In this document: piece after piece, positions 1-11,013 of the stretch
How the letters are laid out: each line of letters opens with the position of its first letter
Numbering within the stretch: position 1 is the first letter of the stretch
Origin: an uncultured Bacteroidales bacterium
Lineage (GTDB): Bacteria > Bacteroidota > Bacteroidia > Bacteroidales > Barnesiellaceae
NCBI GenBank assembly: GCA_949298955.1
Contig: CASFYQ010000005.1
Span: forward strand, 62,001-126,000
Direction: 5' to 3'
DNA length: 64,000 nt
Program-made: the position numbers and the translations under genes
Notes under the pieces: generated by a model
The model's database searches: none
Told to the model about the DNA's origin: nothing
Seen by the model: the letters and a program-made list of their open reading frames with translations, nothing else

Positions 1-16
1 ATTCTCCTATGGGCTA
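1..16 (+). tRNA. tRNA-Glu, 3' end only (cut by window edge)
   Basis: The first 16 bases are identical to the T-loop/acceptor 3' end of the complete tRNA-Glu(UUC) at 356-427 (they match 412-427, and the C at 17 matches too). The rest of the gene lies upstream of the window. No CCA is encoded, as in the complete copy. rpsT therefore sits between two tRNA-Glu genes. Confidence 0.8.
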
Positions 17-50
17 CGAATATAAAATAAAATTTTAGGAGACTATTGAG

Positions 51-302
51 ATGGCAAATCATAAATCGTCGGAAAAAAGAATTAGACAAACACAAGTGAG
101 AAATTTGCGTAATCGTTACTACGCAAAAACTGCTCGTAACGCTGTTCGTAAATTGCGTGCTACTACTGTGAAAGAAGAGGCCGCCGCTTTGTATGTAAAA
201 GTGAGCTCGATGTTGGACAAGCTGGCTAAGAAGAATGTAATTCACAAAAACAAAGCCGCTAACCTGAAATCGAAACTGGCTCTCCACGTTAATAAGTTGT
301 AA
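51..302 (+). CDS. rpsT: 30S ribosomal protein S20
   Basis: This 83-residue basic protein starts [13 protein letters not shown] and is rich in Lys/Arg helices, the normal length and composition of S20, a primary binder of 16S rRNA in the small-subunit body. The start at 51 follows an AGGAG-containing stretch at 39-44. It lies 34 bases after a truncated tRNA-Glu and 53 bases before a complete one, so it is probably cotranscribed with tRNA and released by processing. A small GGGAG-agtg-CTCCC hairpin (327-340) lies in the spacer between rpsT and the tRNA. Identification is secure. Confidence 0.97.
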   Translation: MANHKSSEKRIRQTQVRNLRNRYYAKTARNAVRKLRATTVKEEAAALYVKVSSMLDKLAKKNVIHKNKAANLKSKLALHVNKL

Positions 303-355
303 TTTCGTAGAGATTAAAAGTTGGCAGGGAGAGTGCTCCCGTCGATTATAGGTAT

Positions 356-427
356 GGCCCATTCGTCTATCGGCTAGGACGCAAGATTTTCATTCTTGAA
401 AGAGGAGTTCGATTCTCCTATGGGCTA
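356..427 (+). tRNA. tRNA-Glu (UUC)
   Basis: A full 72-base cloverleaf can be folded by eye. The acceptor stem is 356-362 with 420-426 (first pair G-U), and the D stem is 365-367 with 378-380. The anticodon stem is 382-386 with 394-398, with loop TTTTCAT giving anticodon TTC at 389-391. The T stem is 403-407 with 415-419 and its loop is TTCGATT. CCA is not encoded. Confidence 0.95.
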
Positions 428-434
428 CTTTGAG

Positions 435-467
435 AGTGCGACAGGAACAACTGCCGCACTTTTTTTT
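435..467 (+). terminator. Rho-independent terminator after tRNA-Glu
   Basis: AGTGCG (435-440) pairs with CGCACT (455-460). CAG/CTG continues the stem after a one-base bulge on each side, and the run of T extends to 467. It closes the tRNA-rpsT-tRNA unit. Confidence 0.85.
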
Positions 468-495
468 GTATCTTTAAGGCATAAAGCGCAATGAT

Positions 496-834
496 ATGGA
501 TTTGTACAAGGTAGACCTGTTTTTGTTGCAGAATCGTCGGTATTTTAGCGAAAGAGATTGGCCTGTTATAAGGAGTATACTGTTCAGGGTAGATGATTCC
601 CGATGGGATTCGTTGCTCGTTATGCGGCTGAAAGACCCCACCTTGGCGTTGGTGCTTTCATTCTTCCTTGGGACATTAGGTATAGATCGCTTCTATGTAG
701 GTAATGTGGGGCTTGGCCTATTGAAATTATTGACCGCGGGTCTTGGTGGGCTTTGGACTTTTATTGATTGGTTTCTTATTATGCGAGCCGCTCGTAATGC
801 GAATTGTCGAGCGTTGGAGAGGTATGTAGAATAA
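496..834 (+). CDS. TM2 domain membrane protein
   Basis: This 112-residue protein has a charged N-terminal half (1-50) and then a TM2 domain: helix LALVLSFFLGTLGIDRFYVG, a short glycine-rich turn, and helix LLKLLTAGLGGLWTFIDWFL. The G-x-D-R-F-Y-x-G hairpin between two helices is the TM2 hallmark. TM2 proteins are small inner-membrane proteins of mostly unknown role in bacteria. It stands alone between the tRNA terminator and the gyrB leader. The family call is confident; its cellular function cannot be inferred. Confidence 0.85.
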   Translation: MDLYKVDLFLLQNRRYFSERDWPVIRSILFRVDDSRWDSLLVMRLKDPTLALVLSFFLGTLGIDRFYVGNVGLGLLKLLTAGLGGLWTFIDWFLIMRAARNANCRALERYVE

Positions 835-900
835 GTCTGAAATCCTGATTGGGATTATTCCTGACCGAGCATTGGGTATGCACGATTTCTTGCCCCGATA

Positions 901-932
901 TTTCGTCAATCCAACTTTTTTTTGTATTTTTG
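901..932 (+). promoter_or_regulatory. Predicted gyrB promoter
   Basis: TATTTTTG (925-932) matches the Bacteroidota -7 element TAnnTTTG. TTTC at 901-904 is a one-mismatch -33 element with a 20-base spacer. It would give a leader of about 110 bases before gyrB. Confidence 0.5.
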
Positions 933-973
933 TTTGTTCGTGGAGAAGCGGCTTTCGAGCCCGTCTGCGAGTG

Positions 974-3006
<2,033 letters not shown>

Positions 3007-3027
3007 TATAGAATGAGATTGTATTCA

Positions 3028-3060
3028 GTCAGCCCGGTGTCCTATCGGGCTGACGTTGTT
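3028..3060 (+). terminator. Terminator after gyrB
   Basis: GTCAGCCCG (3028-3036) pairs perfectly with CGGGCTGAC (3046-3054), giving a 9-bp stem with a 9-base loop. A short G/T-rich tail follows rather than a long T-run. Confidence 0.7.
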
Positions 3061-3140
3061 TAAAGAAATCGCGAAACAAAAGGCCGGGGGCGCTGTCTTG
3101 CCGTATCGCTCCCGTGTGAGGCCTCAAAAAAGAAGAGATT

Positions 3141-3410
3141 ATGAAACGGAAAGCGTTGAACAGCCTCGGCTACATGGAGGTGATAGCCTTTTTTATCTTT
3201 GTGCTGTTTTTGGTCGGGGTCTATTTTCACTTAACTTGGCTGCAAGTGGCCATGGCCGTGTGTTTTGTTGTTCCCGTAGCGGGGATAGTGCGCTATCCCG
3301 GGCGGTGCCGGTCGGCCGGCGAACCGTTTGTCAAGGCCCGTTTTGCCTGGTCGCTTATCACCCTGTTTCTCTATCTGGGCATGGCTTTCGGGTTGTTGGC
3401 GCTCGTTTGA
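3141..3410 (+). CDS. Small hypothetical membrane protein
   Basis: The 89-residue protein has three hydrophobic stretches (about 11-27, 33-50 and 68-88), which suggests an integral membrane protein with a short basic loop (RYPGRCRSAGEP) in the middle. ATG at 3141 is preceded by the purine-rich ribosome-binding-like stretch AAGAAGAGATT. It lies alone between the gyrB terminator and the rnr promoter. I recognise no family. It is supported by its start signal, length and hydrophobic pattern, but it could still be a chance frame. Confidence 0.55.
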   Translation: MKRKALNSLGYMEVIAFFIFVLFLVGVYFHLTWLQVAMAVCFVVPVAGIVRYPGRCRSAGEPFVKARFAWSLITLFLYLGMAFGLLALV

Positions 3411-3526
3411 GTCTCTGCGGGAGAGAGGGGGCTCATCACTCCGTCTAACCGAGTCGCTTGTTTTGTGCCATATCGCCTGTTTTTCTTTCGATAAGCAGCA
3501 GCCGGCTCGAATGAAAGGGATTTTTA

Positions 3527-3557
3527 TTTGTTTCGGTCGATGTTTTGATTATCTTTG
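3527..3557 (+). promoter_or_regulatory. Promoter of rnr
   Basis: TTTG at 3527-3530, a 19-base spacer, and TATCTTTG at 3550-3557 form a near-ideal Bacteroidota promoter. Transcription would begin near 3563, which rules out the in-frame ATG at 3545 as start and supports the one at 3581. Confidence 0.75.
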
Positions 3558-3580
3558 TGTATAGCAAAAACCCCTGTAAT

Positions 3581-5719
3581 ATGAAACAGACGAAGAAAAA
3601 AGATTCCAAGCGAATCAAGAAAGACGATATGCTGGCCTTGATAGTTGAGTTTTTCAACCAAGACCGTAAGCGGGCGTTTAATTACAAACAGGTCGCGCAT
3701 GGGGTTGGGGCCACGACTACGCCCCAGAAACAGATGGTGTTCCAGCTGTTGGAAGGCATGGCCGAGCAGAATTTTCTCATCGAGGTCTCGCCCGGCAAAT
3801 ATAAGGCCAACAGCCGGGGTACCGAGGTTATCGGCCGGTTTGAGCGCCGTTCCAACGGCAAGAACCATGTCATTACCGACGAGAACGAATCGATATTTAT
3901 CGCCGAGCGCAACTCGATGCACGCCATGGACGGCGACCGGGTGCGGGTGCTGGTCTATGCCAAGCGCAAGGGACATGACTCGGAAGGCGAGGTGGTCGAG
4001 ATTATCGAAAAGAATCCGCAGACCTTTGTGGGAACCCTCGAAGTGCAGAAACATTTTGCTTTCCTGCTTACCGACAACAAGGTGCTGGCCAACGACATAT
4101 TTATTCCCAAGAATGCCCTCAAAGGAGGCAAAAGCGGAGACAAGGCGGTGGTGCGTATCACCGAGTGGCCCGATAGGGCCCGCAACCCTTATGGCGAGGT
4201 GATCGATATTCTGGGGCCTGCCGGGGAGAACAACACCGAAATCCATGCCATCTTGGCCGAATTTGGGTTGCCTTACCGCTATCCCGAGGCCGTAGAGAGG
4301 GCTGCCAACAAGATACCCGATGTCATTACCCCCGAGGAGATTGCCGCCCGTGAGGATTTCAGAGAGGTGACCACCTTTACCATCGACCCCAAAGACGCCA
4401 AGGATTTTGACGACGCCCTGTCGATTCGCCGCCTCGAAAACGGCCGTTGGGAAGTGGGTGTGCACATTGCCGACGTGAGTTACTATGTGAAGCCCGGCAG
4501 CATCATCGACAAGGAGGCCGAGAACCGGGGCACATCGGTCTATCTCGTAGACCGCGTGGTTCCCATGTTGCCCGAGCGGTTGTGCAACAACGTCTGCTCG
4601 TTGCGTCCCGACGAGGAGAAACTCACCTTTTCGTGCATCTTCGAGATGAACGACGAGGCCGAGGTGCTGAAATCGCACATTGCCCGCACCGTCATACGGT
4701 CGAACCGCCGCTTTGCCTATGAAGAGGCCCAGGAAGTCATCGAGACCGGCGAGGGCGATTACAAGGAAGAGATACTCACGTTGAATGACTTGGCTCAGAA
4801 ACTGCGCAAACGCCGTTTCGAACACGGTTCCATCAATTTCGACCGGCACGAAGTCAAGTTCGACATCGATGAGAAGGGCAAACCCATAGGTGTCTATTTC
4901 AAAGTGTCGAAAGAGGCCAACAAACTCATCGAGGAGTTCATGCTGCTGGCCAACCGCACGGTGGCCGAGTTTGTCGGCAAGTCCGCCAATGGACGCAAGC
5001 CCAAAGCTTTTGTTTACCGGGTACACGACGTGCCCGACCCCGACAAGATGTCGTCGTTTGCCGCATTCATCACCCGCTTTGGTTACAAAATCAAGACCGA
5101 GGGGAGCAAGAGCGACTTGTCGAAAGGTATCAACAGCCTTTTGGCCAAGGTGCAGGGCCGTCCCGAGGAAAATCTGGTCGAGACCATCGCCATACGGGCT
5201 ATGGCCAAAGCCATCTATACGACTGTCAACATCGGGCACTACGGGCTGGCTTTTGACTACTATACCCATTTTACCTCGCCCATACGGCGTTATCCCGACC
5301 TGATGGTACATCGGTTGCTCGAACGCTATATGGCCGGGGGCCGCAGCGTGAACGTGCAGGCGTTGGAGGACGAGTGTGAACATGCCTCGGATATGGAGCA
5401 ATTAGCGGCCAATGCCGAGCGTGCCTCAATCAAATACAAGCAGGTCGAGTTTATGAGCGAGCGGTTGGGCGAGGAGTACGACGGCGTTATTTCGGGTATC
5501 ACCGAGTGGGGACTGTATGTCGAAATCAACGAGAACAAGTGCGAGGGCCTGGTACCCATACGCGACCTCGAAGACGACTATTACGAGTTTGACGAGAAAA
5601 ACTATTGCCTGATGGGCCGCCGCACTCACCGCATTTACCGGCTGGGCGATCCTATCCGCATCAAGGTGGCACGGGCCAATCTCGAGCGCAAGCAACTCGA
5701 TTTTGCTTTGGTCGAGTAA
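3581..5719 (+). CDS. rnr: Ribonuclease R (RNB-family 3'-5' exoribonuclease)
   Basis: This 712-residue hydrolytic exoribonuclease degrades structured RNA and takes part in rRNA and mRNA quality control. Domains are: an N-terminal winged-helix region (about 15-80), cold-shock-type RNA-binding domains (about 85-220), and an RNB catalytic domain with the metal-binding DPKDAKDFDDALS motif near 269-280 and HFTSPIRRYPDL near 570. A C-terminal S1 domain (about 632-712, GVISGITEWGLYVEI) follows. I chose ATG 3581 because the -7 element ends at 3557, so an upstream ATG at 3545 would not be transcribed. The 36 bases between the two ATGs hold the core promoter. A strong terminator follows the stop codon. 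Confidence 0.95.
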   Translation: MKQTKKKDSKRIKKDDMLALIVEFFNQDRKRAFNYKQVAHGVGATTTPQKQMVFQLLEGMAEQNFLIEVSPGKYKANSRGTEVIGRFERRSNGKNHVITDENESIFIAERNSMHAMDGDRVRVLVYAKRKGHDSEGEVVEIIEKNPQTFVGTLEVQKHFAFLLTDNKVLANDIFIPKNALKGGKSGDKAVVRITEWPDRARNPYGEVIDILGPAGENNTEIHAILAEFGLPYRYPEAVERAANKIPDVITPEEIAAREDFREVTTFTIDPKDAKDFDDALSIRRLENGRWEVGVHIADVSYYVKPGSIIDKEAENRGTSVYLVDRVVPMLPERLCNNVCSLRPDEEKLTFSCIFEMNDEAEVLKSHIARTVIRSNRRFAYEEAQEVIETGEGDYKEEILTLNDLAQKLRKRRFEHGSINFDRHEVKFDIDEKGKPIGVYFKVSKEANKLIEEFMLLANRTVAEFVGKSANGRKPKAFVYRVHDVPDPDKMSSFAAFITRFGYKIKTEGSKSDLSKGINSLLAKVQGRPEENLVETIAIRAMAKAIYTTVNIGHYGLAFDYYTHFTSPIRRYPDLMVHRLLERYMAGGRSVNVQALEDECEHASDMEQLAANAERASIKYKQVEFMSERLGEEYDGVISGITEWGLYVEINENKCEGLVPIRDLEDDYYEFDEKNYCLMGRRTHRIYRLGDPIRIKVARANLERKQLDFALVE

Positions 5720-5750
5720 TGTCCCATCGGGAAGCGACGGAAATATCGGC

Positions 5751-5796
5751 GGAGCCTGGCAGGGTGGCAAACAGCCTGTCAGGCTCCGTTTTATTT
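5751..5796 (+). terminator. Terminator after rnr
   Basis: The segment 5751-5763 (starting GGAGCCTG) pairs over 13 positions with 5775-5787 (ending CAGGCTCC), including one G-U pair. The T-rich tail GTTTTATTTC follows. Confidence 0.85.
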
Positions 5797-5849
5797 CTTA
5801 AAAAGGTCGTAAAAAGGGGGTTATTCTTTTTTTACTCTTTTTTTAGCGC

Positions 5850-5857
5850 TATCTTTG
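5850..5857 (+). promoter_or_regulatory. Predicted promoter (-7) of the parE operon
   Basis: TATCTTTG matches TAnnTTTG exactly and lies 37 bases before the parE start. Upstream is a long T-rich tract rather than a clean TTTG -33 element. Confidence 0.55.
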
Positions 5858-5894
5858 TAAAGGAAGCCGATATAGAGTCGGCGATGTAAAATCT

Positions 5895-7760
5895 ATGGAA
5901 GAAAATATACAGGTAAATACAGACCTCGAATATGGCTCCGATGCCATCAAAACCCTCGATTGGAAAGAGCATATCCGCCGCCGTCCCGGTATGTATATCG
6001 GCAAGTTGGGCGACGGTTCGCATGCCGACGACGGAATCTATGTGTTACTGAAAGAGGTGCTCGACAATGCCCTCGACGAGCACATGATGGGCTTTGGCAA
6101 GCAGATTGTCGTGGAGATTTCGCGCGAAGCGGTTTCGGTGCGAGACTATGGGCGAGGTATTCCGCTCGACAAGGTGAAAGATGTTTCGTCGAAGATGAAT
6201 ACCGGCGGTAAGTACGACTCCAAGGCATTCAAAAAATCGGTGGGATTGAACGGTGTGGGTATCAAGGCGGTGAATGCCTTGTCGTCGAGCTTCTTCATAC
6301 AGTCCTATCGCGACGGCATGAGCAACTCGGTGAGCTATGCTTGCGGCGAAGTGCTAAGCGAGAGTGGCCTCACGCCTACCGACGAGCCCAACGGCACGCT
6401 GGTGCAGTTTGCCCCCGACGAGAGCATTTTCAGGGATTATGCCTATCGCGAGGAGTTTATCGAGCCGCTTCTCAAAAACTATGTCTTTTTGAACACCGGA
6501 CTCACCATTCTCTTGAATGGCCGCAAATTCCATTCCCGCAACGGCTTGGTCGACCTGCTCAACGAGTATATGACCACCGACCCGCTCTATCCCATTATTC
6601 ATTTGTCGGGTACCGATATCGAGGTGGTCATCACGCACGGCAACCAATATGGCGAGGAGTATTATTCGTTTGTCAACGGGCAGCATACGACGCAGGGCGG
6701 TACGCATTTGACGGCTTTCCGCGAGGCAGCTTCGCGTACCATCAAAGAGTTTTATAACAAGAATTTCGAGTATACCGATATTCGCAACGGTATGGTGGCC
6801 GCCATCAGTATCAAGGTCGAGGAGCCGGTTTTCGAGTCGCAGACCAAGACCAAATTGGGTTCGAAAGACGTGGGTCCCGAGGGTCCTACGGTTGCCAAGT
6901 TTATCGGCGATTTCATCAAGAAGGAGCTTGACAACTATCTGCACAAGCACGGCGAAGTGGCCGAGGTGATGCTGAAAAAGATATTGGCCTCGGAGAGAGA
7001 ACGCAAGGCGATTGCCGGTGTGACGAAACTGGCTCGCGAGCGAGCCAAGAAGGCGAGTTTGAACAACCGCAAATTGCGCGACTGCCGCATACACTACAAC
7101 GATACGAAGGGCGATCGGCAGGACGAAAGCTGCATATTTATTACCGAGGGCGACTCGGCCAGCGGTTCGATTACCAAGATTCGCAACGTAGAGACTCAGG
7201 CCGTTTTTTCGCTGCGAGGCAAACCGCTCAACTCCTATGGCTTCACTCAGGAGGTGGTTTATAGAAACGAGGAGTTCCACCTGTTGCAGGCGGCCCTCAA
7301 CATCGAGGACGGCATCGAGGGGCTCCGCTACAACAAGGTGATTATCGCTACCGATGCTGATGTCGACGGTATGCACATACGCCTGTTGATGATTACCTTC
7401 CTGTTGCAGTTTTTCCCCGATCTCATTAAGAAAGGGCACGTCTATATCTTGCAGACTCCCCTTTTCCGAGTGCGCAACAAGAAAGAAACCCACTACTGTT
7501 ATACCGACGAGGAACGCATTGCCGCCATTGAGAAATGTGGCCCTAACCCCGAGGTGACCCGATTCAAAGGTCTGGGCGAGATTTCTCCCGAAGAGTTCCG
7601 TCAGTTTATCGGGCCCGATATGCGCCTCGACCAGGTATTATTGCGCAAAGAAGATTTGGTGAAAGATTTGCTCGAGTTTTATATGGGCAAGAATACCATG
7701 GAGAGACAAAACTTTATTGTACAAAATCTGGTTATAGAAGATGACACCAACCTGCTCTAA
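5895..7760 (+). CDS. parE: DNA topoisomerase IV subunit B (GyrB/ParE family)
   Basis: This 621-residue type IIA topoisomerase ATPase subunit decatenates replicated chromosomes with ParC. It has a GHKL ATPase domain ([25 protein letters not shown]), a transducer with [14 protein letters not shown], and a Toprim domain with EGDSASGS (about 417), [11 protein letters not shown] and DADVDGMHI (about 487). It ends with [13 protein letters not shown] and [11 protein letters not shown]. The [14 protein letters not shown] variant separates it from the GyrB encoded at 1051. Its 3' end overlaps coaD by 20 bases, so the two are cotranslated. ParC is not in the window. A paralogous gyrB assignment is unlikely because both types are present. 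Confidence 0.9.
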   Translation: MEENIQVNTDLEYGSDAIKTLDWKEHIRRRPGMYIGKLGDGSHADDGIYVLLKEVLDNALDEHMMGFGKQIVVEISREAVSVRDYGRGIPLDKVKDVSSKMNTGGKYDSKAFKKSVGLNGVGIKAVNALSSSFFIQSYRDGMSNSVSYACGEVLSESGLTPTDEPNGTLVQFAPDESIFRDYAYREEFIEPLLKNYVFLNTGLTILLNGRKFHSRNGLVDLLNEYMTTDPLYPIIHLSGTDIEVVITHGNQYGEEYYSFVNGQHTTQGGTHLTAFREAASRTIKEFYNKNFEYTDIRNGMVAAISIKVEEPVFESQTKTKLGSKDVGPEGPTVAKFIGDFIKKELDNYLHKHGEVAEVMLKKILASERERKAIAGVTKLARERAKKASLNNRKLRDCRIHYNDTKGDRQDESCIFITEGDSASGSITKIRNVETQAVFSLRGKPLNSYGFTQEVVYRNEEFHLLQAALNIEDGIEGLRYNKVIIATDADVDGMHIRLLMITFLLQFFPDLIKKGHVYILQTPLFRVRNKKETHYCYTDEERIAAIEKCGPNPEVTRFKGLGEISPEEFRQFIGPDMRLDQVLLRKEDLVKDLLEFYMGKNTMERQNFIVQNLVIEDDTNLL

Positions 7761-8214
7761 ACGGATAGCCGTATTTCCGGGAACTTTCGATCCATTTACC
7801 ATCGGGCATATGTCGATTGTAAACCGGGGGCTCGAACTGCTCGACGAGATAGTAATCGCTATCGGTATCAACGATTCGAAACGCACCTATTTTACTGTGG
7901 ACCAGCGGCTCGATATGTTGCATAATCTTTTTGGCGACAATCCCCGCGTGCGGGTGGTAGCCTACGACAGCCTCACCATCGACTTGGCCAAACAATGCAA
8001 TGCGCGGTTTATCCTGCGAGGCATACGCTCGGTCAACGATTTCGAATATGAAAAGACCATTGCCGATGTGAATCGGAAACTGTCTGGAGTAGAAACGATT
8101 ATCCTGTTTACCGAGCCCGAGTTAACTCATATCAGCTCGACCATTGTGCGGGAGCTTTTGCGGTTTGGTCACAGCGTAGACGAGTTTGTCCCCAGAGGGT
8201 TGAAACTGGTATAA
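7741..8214 (+). CDS. coaD: Phosphopantetheine adenylyltransferase
   Basis: The 157-residue enzyme converts 4'-phosphopantetheine and ATP to dephospho-CoA, the penultimate step of coenzyme A synthesis. It has the nucleotidyltransferase signature [10 protein letters not shown] (14-23), [17 protein letters not shown] substrate-binding residues, and ISSTIVREL near 132-140. Length is normal. The start lies 20 bases inside the end of parE in another frame. The parE-coaD-S41 protease order recurs in Bacteroidota. The next gene starts 14 bases after its stop. Confidence 0.96.
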   Translation: MTPTCSKRIAVFPGTFDPFTIGHMSIVNRGLELLDEIVIAIGINDSKRTYFTVDQRLDMLHNLFGDNPRVRVVAYDSLTIDLAKQCNARFILRGIRSVNDFEYEKTIADVNRKLSGVETIILFTEPELTHISSTIVRELLRFGHSVDEFVPRGLKLV

Positions 8215-8228
8215 TTTTGGAATAAACA

Positions 8229-9821
8229 ATGAAAAAGATATTTTTTGCGGTACTCCTGTTGGCTGCCACGGCGGCAGGGGTACGGGCGCAGGGCCAAAGC
8301 GAGGGCATGCGTAAACTGAGTCTGGCCGATTTTGCCATTACCAACCTCTATGTCGACGAGGTCGATGAAAATAAACTGGTCGAGGACGCCATACGGGGCA
8401 TGCTCGACAAGCTCGATCCTCACTCGACCTATACGACCGCCGAGGAGACGAAAGAGATGAACGAGCCGTTGCAAGGCAATTTTAGCGGTATCGGTATCCA
8501 GTTCAACATGAACAAGGACACCCTGTATGTGATACAGACCATCGTGGGAGGTCCCTCCGAGAAGGTGGGCATTCTGGCGGGCGACCGCATTGTCTCGGTG
8601 AACGATACGGTTATTGCCGGCGTGAAGATGAAAAATACCGACATTATGAAACGCTTGCGCGGCGAGAAGGGCACGGTGGTGCGGGTAAATGTGCTGCGCA
8701 AGGGAGTGAAAGAGCCTATCGAATTTAGAATCGTACGCGACAAAATACCCATTTATAGTATCGATGCCTCGTATATGGCCGATAAGGAGACTGGCTACAT
8801 ACGGGTGAGCCGTTTTGCCGCAACGACCGATCAGGAGTTTGCCGATGCCTTGAAGGCCTTGAAAAAGAAGGGTATGAAGAATCTTATCGTCGACTTGCAA
8901 GGCAACGGGGGTGGATACTTGGTGAGTGCCATCGGCATGGCCGACGAGTTCCTCGACGACGGGCAGTCGATTGTCTACACCGAGGGGCGTCGATCGCCTC
9001 GCGACGATGCCTTTGCGACCAGGCAAGGGCTGTTTCAAAAGGGTAAACTCGTCCTGTTGGTCGATGAGAGTTCGGCATCGGCCAGCGAAATCCTGTCGGG
9101 TGCCGTGCAGGATTGGGACCGCGGTGTAATTGTGGGGCGCCGTACTTTTGGCAAGGGGCTGGTACAACGGCCTATCCCTTTTCCCGACGGATCGATGATA
9201 CGCCTGACCGTAGCCCGTTATTATACCCCCGCGGGACGCAGCATACAGAAACCTTACGACAAAGGTCATGAGGCTTATGAGCGGGAGTTGCTCGACCGCT
9301 TCAACCACGGTGAACTCATTTATACCGACAGTATTCATTTCCCCGATTCGTTGCAGTTCCAAACGCTGAAAAGCAAGCGTACGGTATATGGCGGCGGAGG
9401 TATCATGCCCGATGTATTCGTGCCGCTCGATACTACCATCTATACCGATTTTCACCGCGATCTCTTGGCCAAAGGAGTGCTGAATCAATATCCTATTAAT
9501 TATCTCGACGAGCACCGCAAAGAGCTTACCGGGCAGTATAAGAACGTGGAACAGTTTGCCGAGGACTTTACAGTTACCGACGAGATGCTCGCCGGCTTGT
9601 TGAAGATGGGAGAGGCCGAACAGGTGAAATACAACGAGGAGCAGTATCGTAAATCGCGGTCACTCATCGCTTTGCAGGTCAAGGCGCTCATTGCCCGCGA
9701 TATGTTCGACACGGCAGCCTATTTCCGCATTATGAATCCCGAGAATCCTTCGTTTGTGAAGGCGATGGAGATTATTCGTGATGACGAGGCGTATAACCGG
9801 CTGCTGCAACCGCGGGAATAG
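8229..9821 (+). CDS. S41-family C-terminal processing protease, secreted
   Basis: The 530-residue protein begins with a signal peptide (MKKIFFAVLLLAATAAGVRAQ, cleavage after ARA). A short helical N-domain follows, then a PDZ domain (about 85-165, GIGIQFNMNKDTLYVIQTI, GDRIVSVNDTVI), then the tail-specific protease core. The Ser-Lys dyad is visible as Ser in SSASASEILSGA (about 282-290) and Lys in RTFGKGLVQ (about 308). A C-terminal region of about 150 residues caps it. It is expected to act in the periplasm on partly folded or C-terminally tagged proteins. It is the third gene of the parE-coaD operon and is closed by a GC-rich hairpin. Confidence 0.92.
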   Translation: MKKIFFAVLLLAATAAGVRAQGQSEGMRKLSLADFAITNLYVDEVDENKLVEDAIRGMLDKLDPHSTYTTAEETKEMNEPLQGNFSGIGIQFNMNKDTLYVIQTIVGGPSEKVGILAGDRIVSVNDTVIAGVKMKNTDIMKRLRGEKGTVVRVNVLRKGVKEPIEFRIVRDKIPIYSIDASYMADKETGYIRVSRFAATTDQEFADALKALKKKGMKNLIVDLQGNGGGYLVSAIGMADEFLDDGQSIVYTEGRRSPRDDAFATRQGLFQKGKLVLLVDESSASASEILSGAVQDWDRGVIVGRRTFGKGLVQRPIPFPDGSMIRLTVARYYTPAGRSIQKPYDKGHEAYERELLDRFNHGELIYTDSIHFPDSLQFQTLKSKRTVYGGGGIMPDVFVPLDTTIYTDFHRDLLAKGVLNQYPINYLDEHRKELTGQYKNVEQFAEDFTVTDEMLAGLLKMGEAEQVKYNEEQYRKSRSLIALQVKALIARDMFDTAAYFRIMNPENPSFVKAMEIIRDDEAYNRLLQPRE

Positions 9822-9845
9822 CGGGAGAGGGTCTTGATTATAAAC

Positions 9846-9894
9846 GGGGCGGGGTGTGAGAGTTGTTTTACTCTTTGCGCCCCGCCTTCGTTTT
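9846..9894 (+). terminator. Terminator after the S41 protease gene
   Basis: GGCGGGG (9848-9854) pairs with CCCCGCC (9880-9886), with an imperfect inner stem (GAG/CTC). TTCGTTTT follows. It lies between two convergent genes. Confidence 0.7.
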
Positions 9895-9915
9895 ATATCG
9901 TTTGGGAAATTATAC

Positions 9916-10899
9916 CTATCTCTTTTTCCCCACGGCCCAAGGTATGTACTTGTTCACTATGGGAATAAGCAGGTAGATGATGAGCAGGGTGAGGGCGAGG
10001 GCTATGGCTCCGGCCAGTAGATTAGGCTCACCGGTGATTGTGCAGGCTATCGGTTGCAGGGGAGCCAGTATGATGACATGTAACCCCATGATGTGCAAGG
10101 ACGATTCGCCGCAGGTACGCACGAAACGAGCCACGGCCGATTGGCTGCCTTCGACACAGGTGAGCAGCGCGAGCAGGGCGATAAAGAGGCTGAACGATTT
10201 AATCAGGGAGAGTACAGCGAAATCGACCGGCAGGTATTGCAGGGCGATGAACAGGGCCAGCCCGAGGGCGGTGACGAGGAGCCGGTTTCGGCTGCGGGCC
10301 AGGTATCGGGCGATAGGCAACCCGAAGAGATTACCCACGATAAAGTAGGGCAGGCATTCGAGGGCGATGTTGGCCATGAAAGGGGTGCGCCACTCTTCAA
10401 TAATCGGACAGGCAACATACAGGAGGCCTATGGCGAGCAGGAAACCGATGGTGCGGTGGCTGTGGGGTATGAGGCGGTTCAAACCCCAAAAGATGATTTG
10501 CATCACAAAGAGGCAAATCAGGAACCACAATGGTATGTTTACCGATAGGTAGAGCGGAGTGTTGTCGATGTGGAAGAGTTGCAGCAGCATGCTCCAGTCG
10601 AACTCGTTCAGCGAGCGATGATGCCCGGCATAGAAGAGTATACGGGCGAGAAAGGAGAGGAGGTAGAAGAAGAGAAAGGGTACGAGTATTGTCCGCACCT
10701 TCTTTTTCAGGAAGGGGAGGAAAGGTCCGTCTTTGAAAAAGATTCCCGACAAGATAAAGAATAGTGCGCTGATGTGTACCAGGTCGCACCACTGGGGGTG
10801 AAAGGTGTGCTTCCACACGATACCCACGATGGCCATGCCCTTAAACAGGTCTATGCTGTCGATGCGTTTGCGTGTTGTGGGGGCTGTCGGTTTTTCCAT
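9916..10899 (-). CDS. Acyltransferase 3 family membrane protein
   Basis: The 327-residue protein is almost entirely hydrophobic, with about ten predicted membrane helices. It begins with the family signature RIDSIDLFKGMAIVGIVWKHTF, in which the histidine of the first helix (KH) is the expected catalytic/acyl-binding residue. ISALFFILSGIFFK in helix 2 is also typical. Such OafA/WecH-like enzymes O-acetylate sugars of surface polysaccharide or other extracytoplasmic acceptors. The substrate cannot be told from the context, since it has its own promoter and no glycan gene is adjacent. Confidence 0.85.
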   Translation of the reverse strand: MEKPTAPTTRKRIDSIDLFKGMAIVGIVWKHTFHPQWCDLVHISALFFILSGIFFKDGPFLPFLKKKVRTILVPFLFFYLLSFLARILFYAGHHRSLNEFDWSMLLQLFHIDNTPLYLSVNIPLWFLICLFVMQIIFWGLNRLIPHSHRTIGFLLAIGLLYVACPIIEEWRTPFMANIALECLPYFIVGNLFGLPIARYLARSRNRLLVTALGLALFIALQYLPVDFAVLSLIKSFSLFIALLALLTCVEGSQSAVARFVRTCGESSLHIMGLHVIILAPLQPIACTITGEPNLLAGAIALALTLLIIYLLIPIVNKYIPWAVGKKR

Positions 10900-10918
10900 T
10901 TCTCTCGGTTAGCGGGTG

Positions 10919-10926
10919 CAAAGATA
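10919..10926 (-). promoter_or_regulatory. Predicted -7 element of the acyltransferase gene
   Basis: On the minus strand the sequence reads TATCTTTG, an exact TAnnTTTG match 19 bases before the start codon. No good -33 TTTG is present. Confidence 0.5.
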
Positions 10927-10952
10927 GTATAAATGAGCTATATATCATACAG

Positions 10953-10986
10953 CGAGGGCTGCCCGATTTTTGCCGGGCAGCCCTCG
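10953..10986 (-). terminator. Hairpin terminator after the M3 peptidase gene
   Basis: A perfect 13-bp stem (10953-10965 with 10974-10986, CGAGGGCTGCCCG half) has an 8-base loop and lies 28 bases beyond the peptidase stop. The minus-strand tail is A/T-mixed rather than T-only. Confidence 0.65.
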
Positions 10987-11013
10987 TCGCTATGGGGATA
11001 TGAATAGGAGTGA

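Noticed and set aside
3524..5401. A 625-codon open frame antisense to rnr
   Set aside because: It lies wholly over the RNB gene, has no start signal, and its sequence is a composition artefact.
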